From Bacteroidales bacterium (GTDB taxonomy: Bacteria > Bacteroidota > Bacteroidia > Bacteroidales > ML635J-15), in NCBI GenBank assembly GCA_017645925.1, contig JAGCNN010000019.1:1-40762 (forward strand): a stretch of DNA of 40,762 nucleotides, in the 5' to 3' direction. The translations under genes and the position numbers were made by a program. Numbering within the stretch: the stretch's first letter is position 1; each line of letters opens with the position of its first letter. The notes below the pieces were generated by a model. The model made no database searches. It was not told where the DNA came from and was given only the letters and a program-made list of their open reading frames with translations. Shown here piece by piece: positions 34,312-40,762 of the stretch.

Positions 34312-34557
34312 ATGGAAACAGTTTTCGACCATAATATTACAAAAGAAGAAATGGTAGCCGTAATGGGACTGCCGACATGGACAAGGGAGGAACTTTTGTC
34401 AATGGGTGGCACTCAAGAAGAACACTATGGCATAATTTATAGGTTATACACATATCGTGGAGACCATGTTACCGCAAAAAAATATGCGGACATGATTCCC
34501 AATGATATTCATAAGGTTTTTGGGACTTGCTATCACGACTTCGCAACTTTCCGATAG
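34312..34557 (+). CDS. unrecognised small protein of 81 residues
   Basis: One of the few rightward genes of the island. METVFDHNITKEEMVAVMGL, then TREELLSMGGTQEEHYGIIY and AKKYADMIPNDIHKVFGTCY: soluble, alpha-helical, ending HDFATFR. The helical start and repeated T-x-E-E-x-L turns resemble small helical-bundle proteins. ATG 34312 is preferred to 34294 because the latter overlaps the predicted -7 element. It converges with the radical SAM gene, whose stop is 28 bases away. Not recognised. Confidence 0.5.
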   Translation: METVFDHNITKEEMVAVMGLPTWTREELLSMGGTQEEHYGIIYRLYTYRGDHVTAKKYADMIPNDIHKVFGTCYHDFATFR

Positions 34558-34585
34558 CACCCACCAACAAGTCACCAGAATGTAT

Positions 34586-35329
34586 TTAACTGTTGCAAGG
34601 AATAAAGTCAACTTTACCCAATGCCTTCACAAGACCATCGAAATCAAGCGATTCCAACACTTGTTTACCACCTGCATAACTGCAAAAGTTAACTTTCCTG
34701 TCCCACGACACTGAAACAAATTTTTGTGGCTTTGCACATTTCAGCAAACACGACGGAGCCAGAAACGCTTCGCTGCCCGATACTACAGCCAAATCTTTAG
34801 GCGATGGCGTATCGCTAAACCGCTGCGGAACCAAAATAATCTGGTCCTTGTCCAAAATGCTTCTCAATCTCCGATACACCGACGCACAATGCTCAACTTT
34901 ATTCTTGTTTACAAGCAAGTTTACCCCTGGCTCTATCTCTGTTTCAGAAAGTTTCCTCAACATACGCAGTACACGTTCCACTTCGCTTTCATTATCGGGC
35001 TGATGGACAGTAACATGAACCTTGTCTGGCTGATGTTCGCGAAGCAAATTCCAAAACTCATCGTTTTCAAGCGGCAAACCATTTGTCGTTACCGAAAGGT
35101 AAACTATCGGCTGCAATTCATCAATAATTTCAAAAATGCCATCATATTCAAAAGGTTCGCCGCCACCTAGAGAAATAGCCTTAACGCCATTAGCAACGCA
35201 ATCCTTTGCAAACGAAACCACTTCCGCCGGAGTCCACATTACATTTCCTTCGCGCGTACTATGATTGTAGCAGAATTCGCATTGCTTGCTGCAATAATTG
35301 CTTAAATCTATTGACAAAAGTTCAACCAT
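34586..35329 (-). CDS. radical SAM protein with extra C-terminal cysteines
   Basis: 247 residues. The CxxxCxxC iron-sulfur motif is CSKQCEFC at residues 13-20, directly after DLSNY; GGGEP (SAM binding) follows at about 57 in VKAISLGGGEPFEYDG. The TIM-barrel continues with SVTTNGLPL and VHVTVHQPDN. Near the C-terminus, four more cysteines in two groups (SCLLKCAKPQK and NFCSYAGGK, then IPCNS at the very end) suggest an auxiliary cluster in a shortened SPASM/twitch-like region. The substrate is unknown; such enzymes often modify peptides or proteins. ATG 35329 leaves a 4-base gap after the upstream MKTDKEY-type gene, so both are in one transcript and may act together. Confidence 0.82.
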   Translation of the reverse strand: MVELLSIDLSNYCSKQCEFCYNHSTREGNVMWTPAEVVSFAKDCVANGVKAISLGGGEPFEYDGIFEIIDELQPIVYLSVTTNGLPLENDEFWNLLREHQPDKVHVTVHQPDNESEVERVLRMLRKLSETEIEPGVNLLVNKNKVEHCASVYRRLRSILDKDQIILVPQRFSDTPSPKDLAVVSGSEAFLAPSCLLKCAKPQKFVSVSWDRKVNFCSYAGGKQVLESLDFDGLVKALGKVDFIPCNS

Positions 35330-35333
35330 CTGC

Positions 35334-36764
35334 TTATCCCTTTGGTGCTGGAACAACATATTTTTCCTGTAGCCTTATAGCTTTGCCCTCTTCCACGAAC
35401 TTATCCATCACTTCTTCGGGATACACAAGTTCGAATTTTTCACCGCGGTATGGCATTGATGCATATTTCTCAATCTCTGCCCGATATTCATCAACCTCCG
35501 AATCTAAATAAACAGGATACGAAACGCCACCTATTTCAACCCGATGATTGTCTATCGGGTGCACCTTCTCGAATATCTCACGCACATTCTCATCAAGAAT
35601 AAACACACCCGGCTTAATTCTGCCAACCTGCATATCAAAGTACAAATGTGTCTTTGTCCACATTTTCTCTATGAGGTCTGGATTTTTCCTCCATTCTCCA
35701 TAGTCACGCGAACTGCCTTTCCTATAAGGATAATACCTGAACAGCGGAAGCTTTACAGCGATATCCATCAAACTATTATATTCGTATGATTCATCAGCAT
35801 CCGGATGATTCACAAAAATCACAGTCGGAGCAATCGAACCGACACGTTTGAACACCCATTCACAAAATACATTATTACAAGACTCTTGGTCGCAGTCGTC
35901 GCCGTATGGACAATATGGACGAAAATTGTCGGACAGTATCTCCACTAGGCAATAAACCCTCTTTTGTTCTCCCGAAGGCAACAATTCATACTTACATCCA
36001 TTATAAAGAACATCTTCATCATACGAATCGCAGGGTACGTGCTCGGCAATCTGAAGAATTTTCATGTCGGCAAATTTTCCTTTAACCTTGTGTATCCTAT
36101 GCCTGAACGAAACGGGAACCTGATTGATTTTTACAGGATGCTGGGGAACAATCAGACGCTTGGCAGGGAATGCTCTCCAATATGCCTGATGATATATATA
36201 ATATGGTGCAGTAGTGTAGTTTTGCTTGTGGACGACATCCGCTATTTTTTCATCGAATTCGGAATCGAACCAAAAATCCTTGATTTTATATGCTTCGAGA
36301 ATAACATGCTCGTCCAACATTTTTTGTAAAGACGAATGTTTCTTCAAAATCACTTCATTTGTGTTTCGGTAGCAATCCCGTGCCGAAAAATAATATAGGC
36401 CGACCTCCTTTTTCAAGCATATTGCAGTAGAAATGTCTTTATTCCGGCAAAGTTCAAGGAACCTATTCTCCTTGCCTGTATCTATCCGCACAACACTCGC
36501 CCACCACAAATCCTTCCAAATAGGAACTTGCGGTTCGTCCTCGACAGAAGCCATAATTTGTTCCTCTGTCAAATCAAACAGCACGTCGGGTTTGTAATCG
36601 CCCTGATAGCCGAAGAGCAGCAAATCCAGAGCAATTTCCTCTGTACACAAAGGCACAGGACCATTGTCCTCATAGTCCATTATGCCTACGTTTCCGTCAT
36701 CGTCAACCATATACCACGAAGTAGCCATCGAATGTGTTGCAGGATATTCCTTGTCTGTTTTCAT
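35334..36764 (-). CDS. large member of the MKTDKEYPATHSMAT family, partner of the radical SAM gene
   Basis: 476 residues, cytoplasmic, family not named. It begins MKTDKEYPATHSMATSWYMV, then DGNVGIMDYEDNGPVP, a start shared with the 307-residue protein at 37463-38386. The middle (about residues 190-270) shares YYIYHQAYW and QIAEHVP-type blocks with that paralog. It has a further C-terminal domain of about 200 residues that the paralog lacks. One segment (about 275-300) is cysteine-rich (CPYGDDCDQESCNNVFCEW), perhaps metal-binding. It heads a two-gene operon with radical SAM under a strong promoter. As the neighbour of a radical SAM enzyme it could be a substrate or partner; this is inference. 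Confidence 0.7.
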   Translation of the reverse strand: MKTDKEYPATHSMATSWYMVDDDGNVGIMDYEDNGPVPLCTEEIALDLLLFGYQGDYKPDVLFDLTEEQIMASVEDEPQVPIWKDLWWASVVRIDTGKENRFLELCRNKDISTAICLKKEVGLYYFSARDCYRNTNEVILKKHSSLQKMLDEHVILEAYKIKDFWFDSEFDEKIADVVHKQNYTTAPYYIYHQAYWRAFPAKRLIVPQHPVKINQVPVSFRHRIHKVKGKFADMKILQIAEHVPCDSYDEDVLYNGCKYELLPSGEQKRVYCLVEILSDNFRPYCPYGDDCDQESCNNVFCEWVFKRVGSIAPTVIFVNHPDADESYEYNSLMDIAVKLPLFRYYPYRKGSSRDYGEWRKNPDLIEKMWTKTHLYFDMQVGRIKPGVFILDENVREIFEKVHPIDNHRVEIGGVSYPVYLDSEVDEYRAEIEKYASMPYRGEKFELVYPEEVMDKFVEEGKAIRLQEKYVVPAPKG

Positions 36765-37090
36765 TTATATAAATTTTTCACGGACAAAATTAAGCAACAT
36801 TTTACGATTGGCAACAATAAGCGTTTCATTTTTCAGACACAGGGAATTATTAATGTCCGCTAATTTGCGCGTTGTCACAATTTTTGTTTGCTGTCGCGAC
36901 AAAAATATGCGCCAACGCTCAAAAAAGCATCCGCTTTTCTATAAATATGTAACCTCTCCGAGGTTGCTATGTTGCTACAAAACCAAGCCTACGCATTTCG
37001 TTGTTAATATAACAACTTGACTCGCCGAATTTTGTATTGATTTGTAAAAAAAATTGGCGAACAACAATAACAAGAAATAGAGAAACTGAA
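36765..37090. other. intergenic region with promoter and repeat-like sequence
   Basis: The right edge of the preceding gene's promoter lies at 36785-36814. The rest (36815-37090) has no convincing gene. It holds a hairpin AACCTC-TCC-GAGGTT at about 36951-36965 and a GTTGTTA/ATAACAAC pair near 37000. The minus-strand translation NEMRRLGFVAT, QPRRGYIFIEKRM is a phrase I associate with intergenic repeats of Bacteroidales, not with a gene. Confidence 0.45.
36785..36814 (-). promoter_or_regulatory. promoter of the 476-residue/radical SAM operon
   Basis: On the minus strand TTG (36812-36814), 19 bases, then TAATTTTG (36785-36792): a complete Bacteroidetes promoter. It ends 20 bases before the ATG. 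The cassette from here into the first codons is nearly the same as that at 38384-38436. Confidence 0.75.
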
Positions 37091-37432
37091 TCAATATGGC
37101 TCAGCGTGTTCGATGTTGTCAAGGACATCAATGATATGCTTGCCATCATCAAGAACAAAATTCTTGATAAGGTCGTTTGCATCTTTGAAATAGTGCCCAT
37201 ACGGACTACCGAATCGTGTCATATTGCCGTCTTGACCGAAGCACTGATATGTTCCACTTACATCATTTTGAAAATAATAGGCCTTGCCTTTGTAAACCAG
37301 ATCAAGGTCACAGTTCTGAACTGCAAAGTCGTAAAGTATGACTTCGTGGTCGCCGTTCTTGTATCCGTGGTATTTATCACCGTACTTTTTATAGTCAGGC
37401 GGGAACTCTTTGTTTGTAGGAAAATCGCACAT
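37091..37432 (-). CDS. unrecognised protein of 113 residues
   Basis: MCDFPTNKEFPPDYKKYGDK, then HGYKNGDHEVILYDFAVQNC, then LVYKGKAYYFQNDVSG, and a helical end KDANDLIKNFVLDDGKHIID. Small, soluble, with an alpha/beta layout; no signal peptide. ATG 37432 is preferred to the TTG at 37441. It follows the 307-residue paralog with a 30-base gap and should share its promoter. Not recognised; small soluble proteins like this often act as immunity or partner proteins, but this is only an idea. Confidence 0.6.
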   Translation of the reverse strand: MCDFPTNKEFPPDYKKYGDKYHGYKNGDHEVILYDFAVQNCDLDLVYKGKAYYFQNDVSGTYQCFGQDGNMTRFGSPYGHYFKDANDLIKNFVLDDGKHIIDVLDNIEHAEPY

Positions 37433-37462
37433 AACAGTCAAATGTTACCAACAAATTATTAC

Positions 37463-38386
37463 CTAATCATCTTTCTCCACAAAATCATGATGCTTATCAT
37501 AATCCCATTCCTCAGCCTCACCATTTTCTATGTATTCGTTCATCTCCTTTTCTCCAATAATGGCATTTGTGTTCTCATTGTAAAAAATAGAGCCACCATT
37601 TGAAGCCCCCAATTTCCACCAAATTCTATCCTTATAAACATACTGTGAACTCCAAATATCGCTCACCGGCACATATTCGGCAAGTTGAATTCTTTCTGTA
37701 TCCTTGAACTTTAAAGGAAGAACCTTTGCTTTTTCTCTAATTTCATCCGGCAATTGCTCTGCTTTCAATGGAAATTCCGGGTTGATTATTTTTATTGCCG
37801 GTTCAGAGGCTACAGAATAGTCTTGGTGGTAGATATAAAATGGGAATCTGTCATTTCCAGCAAAATTTTCATTTATATCATCTTCATAACTATATATAGG
37901 TGGATAATATTTGGCTATAATTACATCGTTCTTTTCCAATGCATCAACTATTTCTTTGTCCGAATGGAAATTAACATAAAACAATCCTTGCTTTTTGGAA
38001 ATACAAATAGGCGGTCTCTCCCATTTCTTAGCAACATGATGCTTTAGAATTTCAACTTTGGACATATCAATTTTAATAATTACATCCCACCAGTCAACAT
38101 TAAACCACCCATCCGATGTTTTTTCCCAGCTTCCCATAGTGCCAATAGGTTTTGTCAACAATGGTTTTATCTGTTCGTCGGTAAGATTCAACATTCTAAA
38201 ACCAGTTTCGTCGTCATAAGAGAAATCATCCCATAATACTTCATCTACATCATTTTCCCTATATTCACCAACAGGCACAGGACCATTGTCTTCAATGTCG
38301 AAAACCCCGACATTGCCATCTTCATCTACACAGTACCACGCTGTTGCCATCGAATGTGTTGCAGGATATTCCTTATCTGTTTTCAT
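37463..38386 (-). CDS. shorter member of the MKTDKEYPATHSMAT family
   Basis: 307 residues from ATG 38386 (the frame also extends to 38494 but that would skip the promoter). The N-terminus MKTDKEYPATHSMATAWYCV, then DGNVGVFDIEDNGPVP, is almost the same as in the 476-residue protein 1.6 kb away; the middle keeps YIYHQDYS and QLAEYVPVS. The C-terminal domain of the larger paralog is absent; the end is acidic (ENGEAEEWDYDKHHDF). It is not followed by a radical SAM gene but by a 113-residue small protein, so the two paralogs have different partners under the same promoter cassette. Confidence 0.7.
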   Translation of the reverse strand: MKTDKEYPATHSMATAWYCVDEDGNVGVFDIEDNGPVPVGEYRENDVDEVLWDDFSYDDETGFRMLNLTDEQIKPLLTKPIGTMGSWEKTSDGWFNVDWWDVIIKIDMSKVEILKHHVAKKWERPPICISKKQGLFYVNFHSDKEIVDALEKNDVIIAKYYPPIYSYEDDINENFAGNDRFPFYIYHQDYSVASEPAIKIINPEFPLKAEQLPDEIREKAKVLPLKFKDTERIQLAEYVPVSDIWSSQYVYKDRIWWKLGASNGGSIFYNENTNAIIGEKEMNEYIENGEAEEWDYDKHHDFVEKDD

Positions 38387-38406
38387 TTCTATAAATTTAT
38401 CACAGA

Positions 38407-38436
38407 CAAAATTAAGCAACATTTTATGATTGACAA
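38407..38436 (-). promoter_or_regulatory. promoter of the 307-residue paralog
   Basis: On the minus strand TTG (38434-38436), 19 bases, then TAATTTTG (38407-38414). Promoter, leader and first codons differ from the cassette at 36762-36814 at only about six of 53 positions. Confidence 0.75.
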
Positions 38437-38442
38437 AAAATC

Positions 38443-38670
38443 TTACCAAGTTGAATAATCCGTTATGTTCAATTTCTCGCCACACACCGGACATACAATC
38501 GAAATGCCTATTCCAATACCGCTTGACGTATCGGTTTCGTATTCGTATTTAATGTCTATGCTCTGCTTGTGCATGACGTCGTGTTTGTTTGCAAAGGCTA
38601 ATGCATCTGCATATTCTTGTTCAGACAATTTATACCGCCGTCCGAACACTTTCACATATTTTAACAACAT
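38443..38670 (-). CDS. small protein of 75 residues with a C-terminal CPVC motif
   Basis: MLLKYVKVFGRRYKLSEQEY, then alternating strands; the C-terminal part has a CPVCGEKL knuckle with no second cysteine pair. It is bounded by ATG 38670 and TAA 38443. Single Cys-x-x-Cys knuckles may bind zinc as a dimer or with a partner. It lies between R3's leftward gene and the promoter of the 307-residue paralog. Not recognised. Confidence 0.5.
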   Translation of the reverse strand: MLLKYVKVFGRRYKLSEQEYADALAFANKHDVMHKQSIDIKYEYETDTSSGIGIGISIVCPVCGEKLNITDYSTW

Positions 38671-38694
38671 GGTTATTTTTCCTCCAAATAGTTA

Positions 38695-38886
38695 TCATTT
38701 TTCTTTCAATTCCACCTCAATAGCATTGTCTTCCCACTTTAAGTCAGGAAATAGATTCTGGTCAATCTCGTGAACGCCATACATATCGTATGCCTCACAC
38801 AACCAACATCCGTTTTCGCTGTAGCGTACCGGCGGCTCTACTACAAACAAGTTCAACTTTCCGTTTTTATCTCGTGCAACCCACAT
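38695..38886 (-). CDS. conserved Bacteroidales small protein, MWVARDKNG type
   Basis: 63 residues: MWVARDKNGKLNLFVVEPPV, then an aromatic segment ENGCWLCEAYDM, and LFPDLKWEDNAIEVELKEK at the end. From memory, this is a widespread unnamed Bacteroidales family, often in accessory or phage-linked positions. It starts 18 bases from R3 and is divergent from the WYL gene. Function unknown; small enough to be a regulator's partner or an inhibitor. Confidence 0.6.
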   Translation of the reverse strand: MWVARDKNGKLNLFVVEPPVRYSENGCWLCEAYDMYGVHEIDQNLFPDLKWEDNAIEVELKEK

Positions 38887-38903
38887 ATTCAGTTATTTAA
38901 AAT

Positions 38904-38963
38904 TTCGCCGCAAAATTATAACCCCAGTGCGCAACCTATTTGCGTAGTCGGAAAAAATTTTAA
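38904..38963. promoter_or_regulatory. three-copy divergent element, copy R3, promoter of the WYL gene
   Basis: TTCGCCGCAAAATTA at 38905-38918 (minus-strand TAATTTTG at 38911-38918), then GCGCAACCTATTTGCGTAG and TCGGAAAAAATTTTAA. On the plus strand TTG (38940-38942), 21 bases and TAAATTTG (38964-38971) make a promoter for the WYL gene whose -33 box lies inside the inverted repeat. A repressor bound here would block it directly. Confidence 0.7.
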
Positions 38964-38994
38964 TAAATTTGCAAAAATTTTCATTTTCACGATT

Positions 38995-40038
38995 ATGCCA
39001 GCAAGTAAAAACGCGTTGATACGCTACAAAACCATCGACCAGTGCCTGCAACGACGCAACCGCCTATGGACTCTCGAAGACCTTATTGAAGCCTGCTCCG
39101 ATGCCCTGTACGAGTACGAAGGCAATATGAACGGAATAAGCAAGCGCACCATTCAGCTCGACATCCAGAACATGCGCAGCGAAAAACTCGGCTACAACGC
39201 ACCTATCGTCGTCACCGACCACAAGTACTATTCGTATTCCGACCCAAAATTCAGCATCACCAATTCGCCCATCACCGACTTCGACATGAAGGCAATGACC
39301 GAAGCAATTACTGTGCTGAAGCAACTTAGCGGTTTTTCGCAATTCGGTGAACTGGAAGAAGTTATAAATCGTCTGAACGACCATGTTTCATCGTTGCAAC
39401 ACAAGACTCAGCCAGTCATTTTTTTTGAGAAGAACGACCGACTTCGCGGACTTAATTATATTAATATGTCGTACGATGCCATTGTTGCCAAGCGTCCGCT
39501 AGACATTATGTACAAGTCGTTCAAGTCGCCGAAAGCCAATCCGTTGCGCTTCTCGCCGTATGTGCTGCGCGAATACCGCAACCGCTGGTTCCTGTTCGGA
39601 AAGGCAAAAGGCGTAAACATGATTCTCAACCTTGCGCTCGACCGCATAGAGTCGATGGAAATGGGCGATGCGAAAAACTACATCGAAAATACCGATTTCG
39701 ACCCAGTTGCATATTTCGACAAGATTGTCGGCGTAACACTCTACGACAAATCCGAAAAGAACATAGTATTCTGGGCAAGCGCAGAGCACACTCCATACAT
39801 CGTCACAAAGCCTTTCCACAAGACGCAGCGTATGATAAAGCAGTACGAGGACGGTTCCGCCGACTTTGTAATCAGAGTTATTTGGAACAGAGAGCTTATC
39901 CGCGAATTCTTGGGTTTTGGCGATGGTCTTGTCGTAAAGTCGCCACGCCAACTGGTAAAACGAATGACAGAACAGTCGGAAGGGATGTATAGGAATTATT
40001 GCTGTGGAAAGAAGACGGAAGAGAAATCAGAAAAGTAA
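38995..40038 (+). CDS. WYL-domain transcriptional regulator
   Basis: 347 residues from ATG 38995 (MPASKNALIRYKTIDQCLQR). About residues 1-85 look like a winged helix-turn-helix (LWTLEDLIEACSDALYEYEG, then ISKRTIQLDIQNMRSEKLGY). The WYL domain follows at about 135-250: ALDIMYKSFKS is replaced by PLDIMYKSFKSPKANPLRFS, then YVLREYRNRWFLFG (the W-Y-L-like core), and ALDRIESMEM. A C-terminal WCX-like part ends at about 340. WYL proteins sense ligands such as nucleotides or DNA ends, and often repress phage-defence loci. The gene is preceded by its own copy of the three-copy element, supporting autoregulation and a small regulon in the island. Codon use is less AT-rich than in the orphan genes. Confidence 0.88.
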   Translation: MPASKNALIRYKTIDQCLQRRNRLWTLEDLIEACSDALYEYEGNMNGISKRTIQLDIQNMRSEKLGYNAPIVVTDHKYYSYSDPKFSITNSPITDFDMKAMTEAITVLKQLSGFSQFGELEEVINRLNDHVSSLQHKTQPVIFFEKNDRLRGLNYINMSYDAIVAKRPLDIMYKSFKSPKANPLRFSPYVLREYRNRWFLFGKAKGVNMILNLALDRIESMEMGDAKNYIENTDFDPVAYFDKIVGVTLYDKSEKNIVFWASAEHTPYIVTKPFHKTQRMIKQYEDGSADFVIRVIWNRELIREFLGFGDGLVVKSPRQLVKRMTEQSEGMYRNYCCGKKTEEKSEK

Positions 40039-40190
40039 CTATTGTCCTTTCGGATTTGCAATCCGAAAGTTATGAATATGCCGGATTTTTAATCCAAAAC
40101 AGTGACGATACCGCATTGCAAATGCTAATATTCACACGTATCAGATTACAACCTTTAGCTCACTGCCTGGCAGTAAATCCGATACGACCA
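40039..40190. repeat. dispersed palindromic repeat, right copies
   Basis: CTTTCGGATT-TGC-AATCCGAAAG (40047-40069) is a perfect stem-loop of the kind at 26096, then GGATT-TTT-AATCC (40083-40095), then AACCTTTAGCTC near 40150. It follows the WYL stop immediately. A further partial copy in inverted order lies at about 40525-40570 and CTTTCGGATTTGTAATC at 40610. Confidence 0.7.
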
Positions 40191-40212
40191 CAAATACTAC
40201 AAGAAAATGTTT

Positions 40213-40220
40213 TATTTTTG
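40213..40220 (+). promoter_or_regulatory. -7 element before the 83-residue gene
   Basis: TATTTTTG matches TAnnTTTG and ends 17 bases before ATG 40238. No TTG is placed at the usual distance. Confidence 0.35.
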
Positions 40221-40237
40221 CAAAAAAGTTGTGTTAT

Positions 40238-40489
40238 ATGGATAAAGAAGACTTTGAAAAAGAAATAAAAAGTATGCAACCTGAATTGACAGATGATGAT
40301 TGCAAGGATTTTGTCATCTCAGAAGAAACTTCTAAAATACATGATGCAATGGTAGTATGGCAATTTTTATATCCTAATCACAAAGATGAAGAAGAACTAA
40401 AAAAAGTCTGCAAACTTGCTGGATTTGATTATAAAAACGCACTAAAATACAAAGATTATTGTTTGAAAGAGTTGTCGGAAAATGATTAA
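40238..40489 (+). CDS. unrecognised small acidic protein of 83 residues
   Basis: MDKEDFEKEIKSMQPELTDD, then DCKDFVISEETSKIHDAMVV, WQFLYPNHKDEEELKKVCKL, AGFDYKNALKYKDYCLKEL: soluble, helical, strongly charged, with no signal peptide. The central HDAMVVWQFLYPNHKDEEEL hints at a helical pair. ATG 40238 is preferred to the TTG at 40229. It lies between two copies of the dispersed palindromic repeat. Not recognised. Confidence 0.6.
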   Translation: MDKEDFEKEIKSMQPELTDDDCKDFVISEETSKIHDAMVVWQFLYPNHKDEEELKKVCKLAGFDYKNALKYKDYCLKELSEND

Positions 40490-40726
40490 ATAGCGCATTG
40501 CAAATGCAAACATTCACACATGCCGGATTGCCCATAGGGCGAGCTAAAGGTTGCAAATCCAGCACAACTGCATTGATACACAAACGTTTACACATGTTTA
40601 TTTATTGTCCTTTCGGATTTGTAATCACAGGCGGTCGAAAGAAAATTAACATCCACCTGTTTGAAAAAAGCATCATATTTTACTATTATTAAGGGACATA
40701 TTACGTTTAAAGATAAACGTAATTTT

Positions 40727-40762
40727 ATGAAGTTAGATAATATAAAATTTCATGCGCATGAA
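40727..40762 (+). CDS. start of a gene cut by the window edge, possibly DUF4007 family
   Basis: An ATG followed by 11 sense codons to the last base: MKLDNIKFHAHE. From memory, DUF4007 proteins begin with a similar phrase (KFHGHETF followed by a helical region), and this family is found with phosphorothioation-type and other phage-defence genes. The match covers only about 8 residues. A small palindrome ACGTTTAAAGATAAACGT at 40703-40720 lies just before the ATG. Confidence 0.35.
   Translation, partial: MKLDNIKFHAHE

Noticed and set aside
36967..37200. A 77-codon leftward frame overlapping the 113-residue gene
   Set aside because: Different frame from the more convincing gene at 37091-37432, and its end matches repeat-like intergenic phrases.
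1..40762. tRNA or rRNA genes
   Set aside because: No cloverleaf with T-arm GGTTCRA and no rRNA-like stretch was found by eye on either strand; a tRNAscan run would be decisive.

Overview
The window is chromosomal DNA from a member of the Bacteroidales (Bacteroidota), probably a gut or rumen type. The evidence is consistent: an S8 protease with a type IX secretion (T9SS) C-terminal sorting domain, a pair of DUF1573 periplasmic proteins, a Bacteroidetes-type TamB next to tsaD, a DUF4834 protein, a Fibrobacter-major-paralogous-domain surface protein, and promoters that fit the Bacteroidetes pattern (TTG, about 19 bases, TAnnTTTG). Base composition is moderately AT-rich. No rRNA, tRNA or CRISPR array was seen.

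Left part, 1-26 kb: mostly housekeeping and cell-envelope genes. A leftward operon runs asnS, rpoN, a PAP2-like membrane protein, a DUF4834 protein and a LolC/E-like permease, with overlapping or nearly touching genes. Divergently, lgt is followed by metK. The metK leader carries a good SAM-II (metA-type) riboswitch aptamer and a long segment complementary to it, which looks like an anti-aptamer switch. Then come a secreted S8 peptidase, a block of four roughly 190-base palindromic intergenic repeats, two DUF1573 lipo-/periplasmic-type proteins, tsaD, a divergent giant tamB, a 1430-residue repeat-rich surface protein and an MFS transporter.

Right part, 26-40.8 kb: an accessory island of mostly unrecognised cytoplasmic proteins, nearly all leftward. 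It holds an orphan HicB-like protein, a four-gene operon including a BspA-type leucine-rich-repeat protein, tandem paralogs with a CCG-x-PF motif (DUF6578-like), a REP-associated tyrosine transposase plus a decayed second copy, a predicted coiled-coil protein, a radical SAM protein, a duplicated family that starts MKTDKEYPATHSMAT, several small proteins and a WYL-domain regulator. Two regulatory signals tie the island together. A roughly 60-base element with an inverted repeat around GCAACCTATTTGC occurs three times, each in a divergent gap, one of them being the WYL gene's own promoter. A nearly identical promoter/leader cassette precedes both MKTDKEY genes. Dispersed CGGATT-TRY-AATCCG palindromes sit at both edges of the island. 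The last 36 bases begin a gene whose first residues (MKLDNIKFHAHE) resemble DUF4007 proteins of phage-defence clusters, so a defence locus may start just beyond the window.

The strongest candidates for something undescribed are the WYL-linked three-copy element with its orphan genes, and the metK riboswitch with its unusual expression platform.
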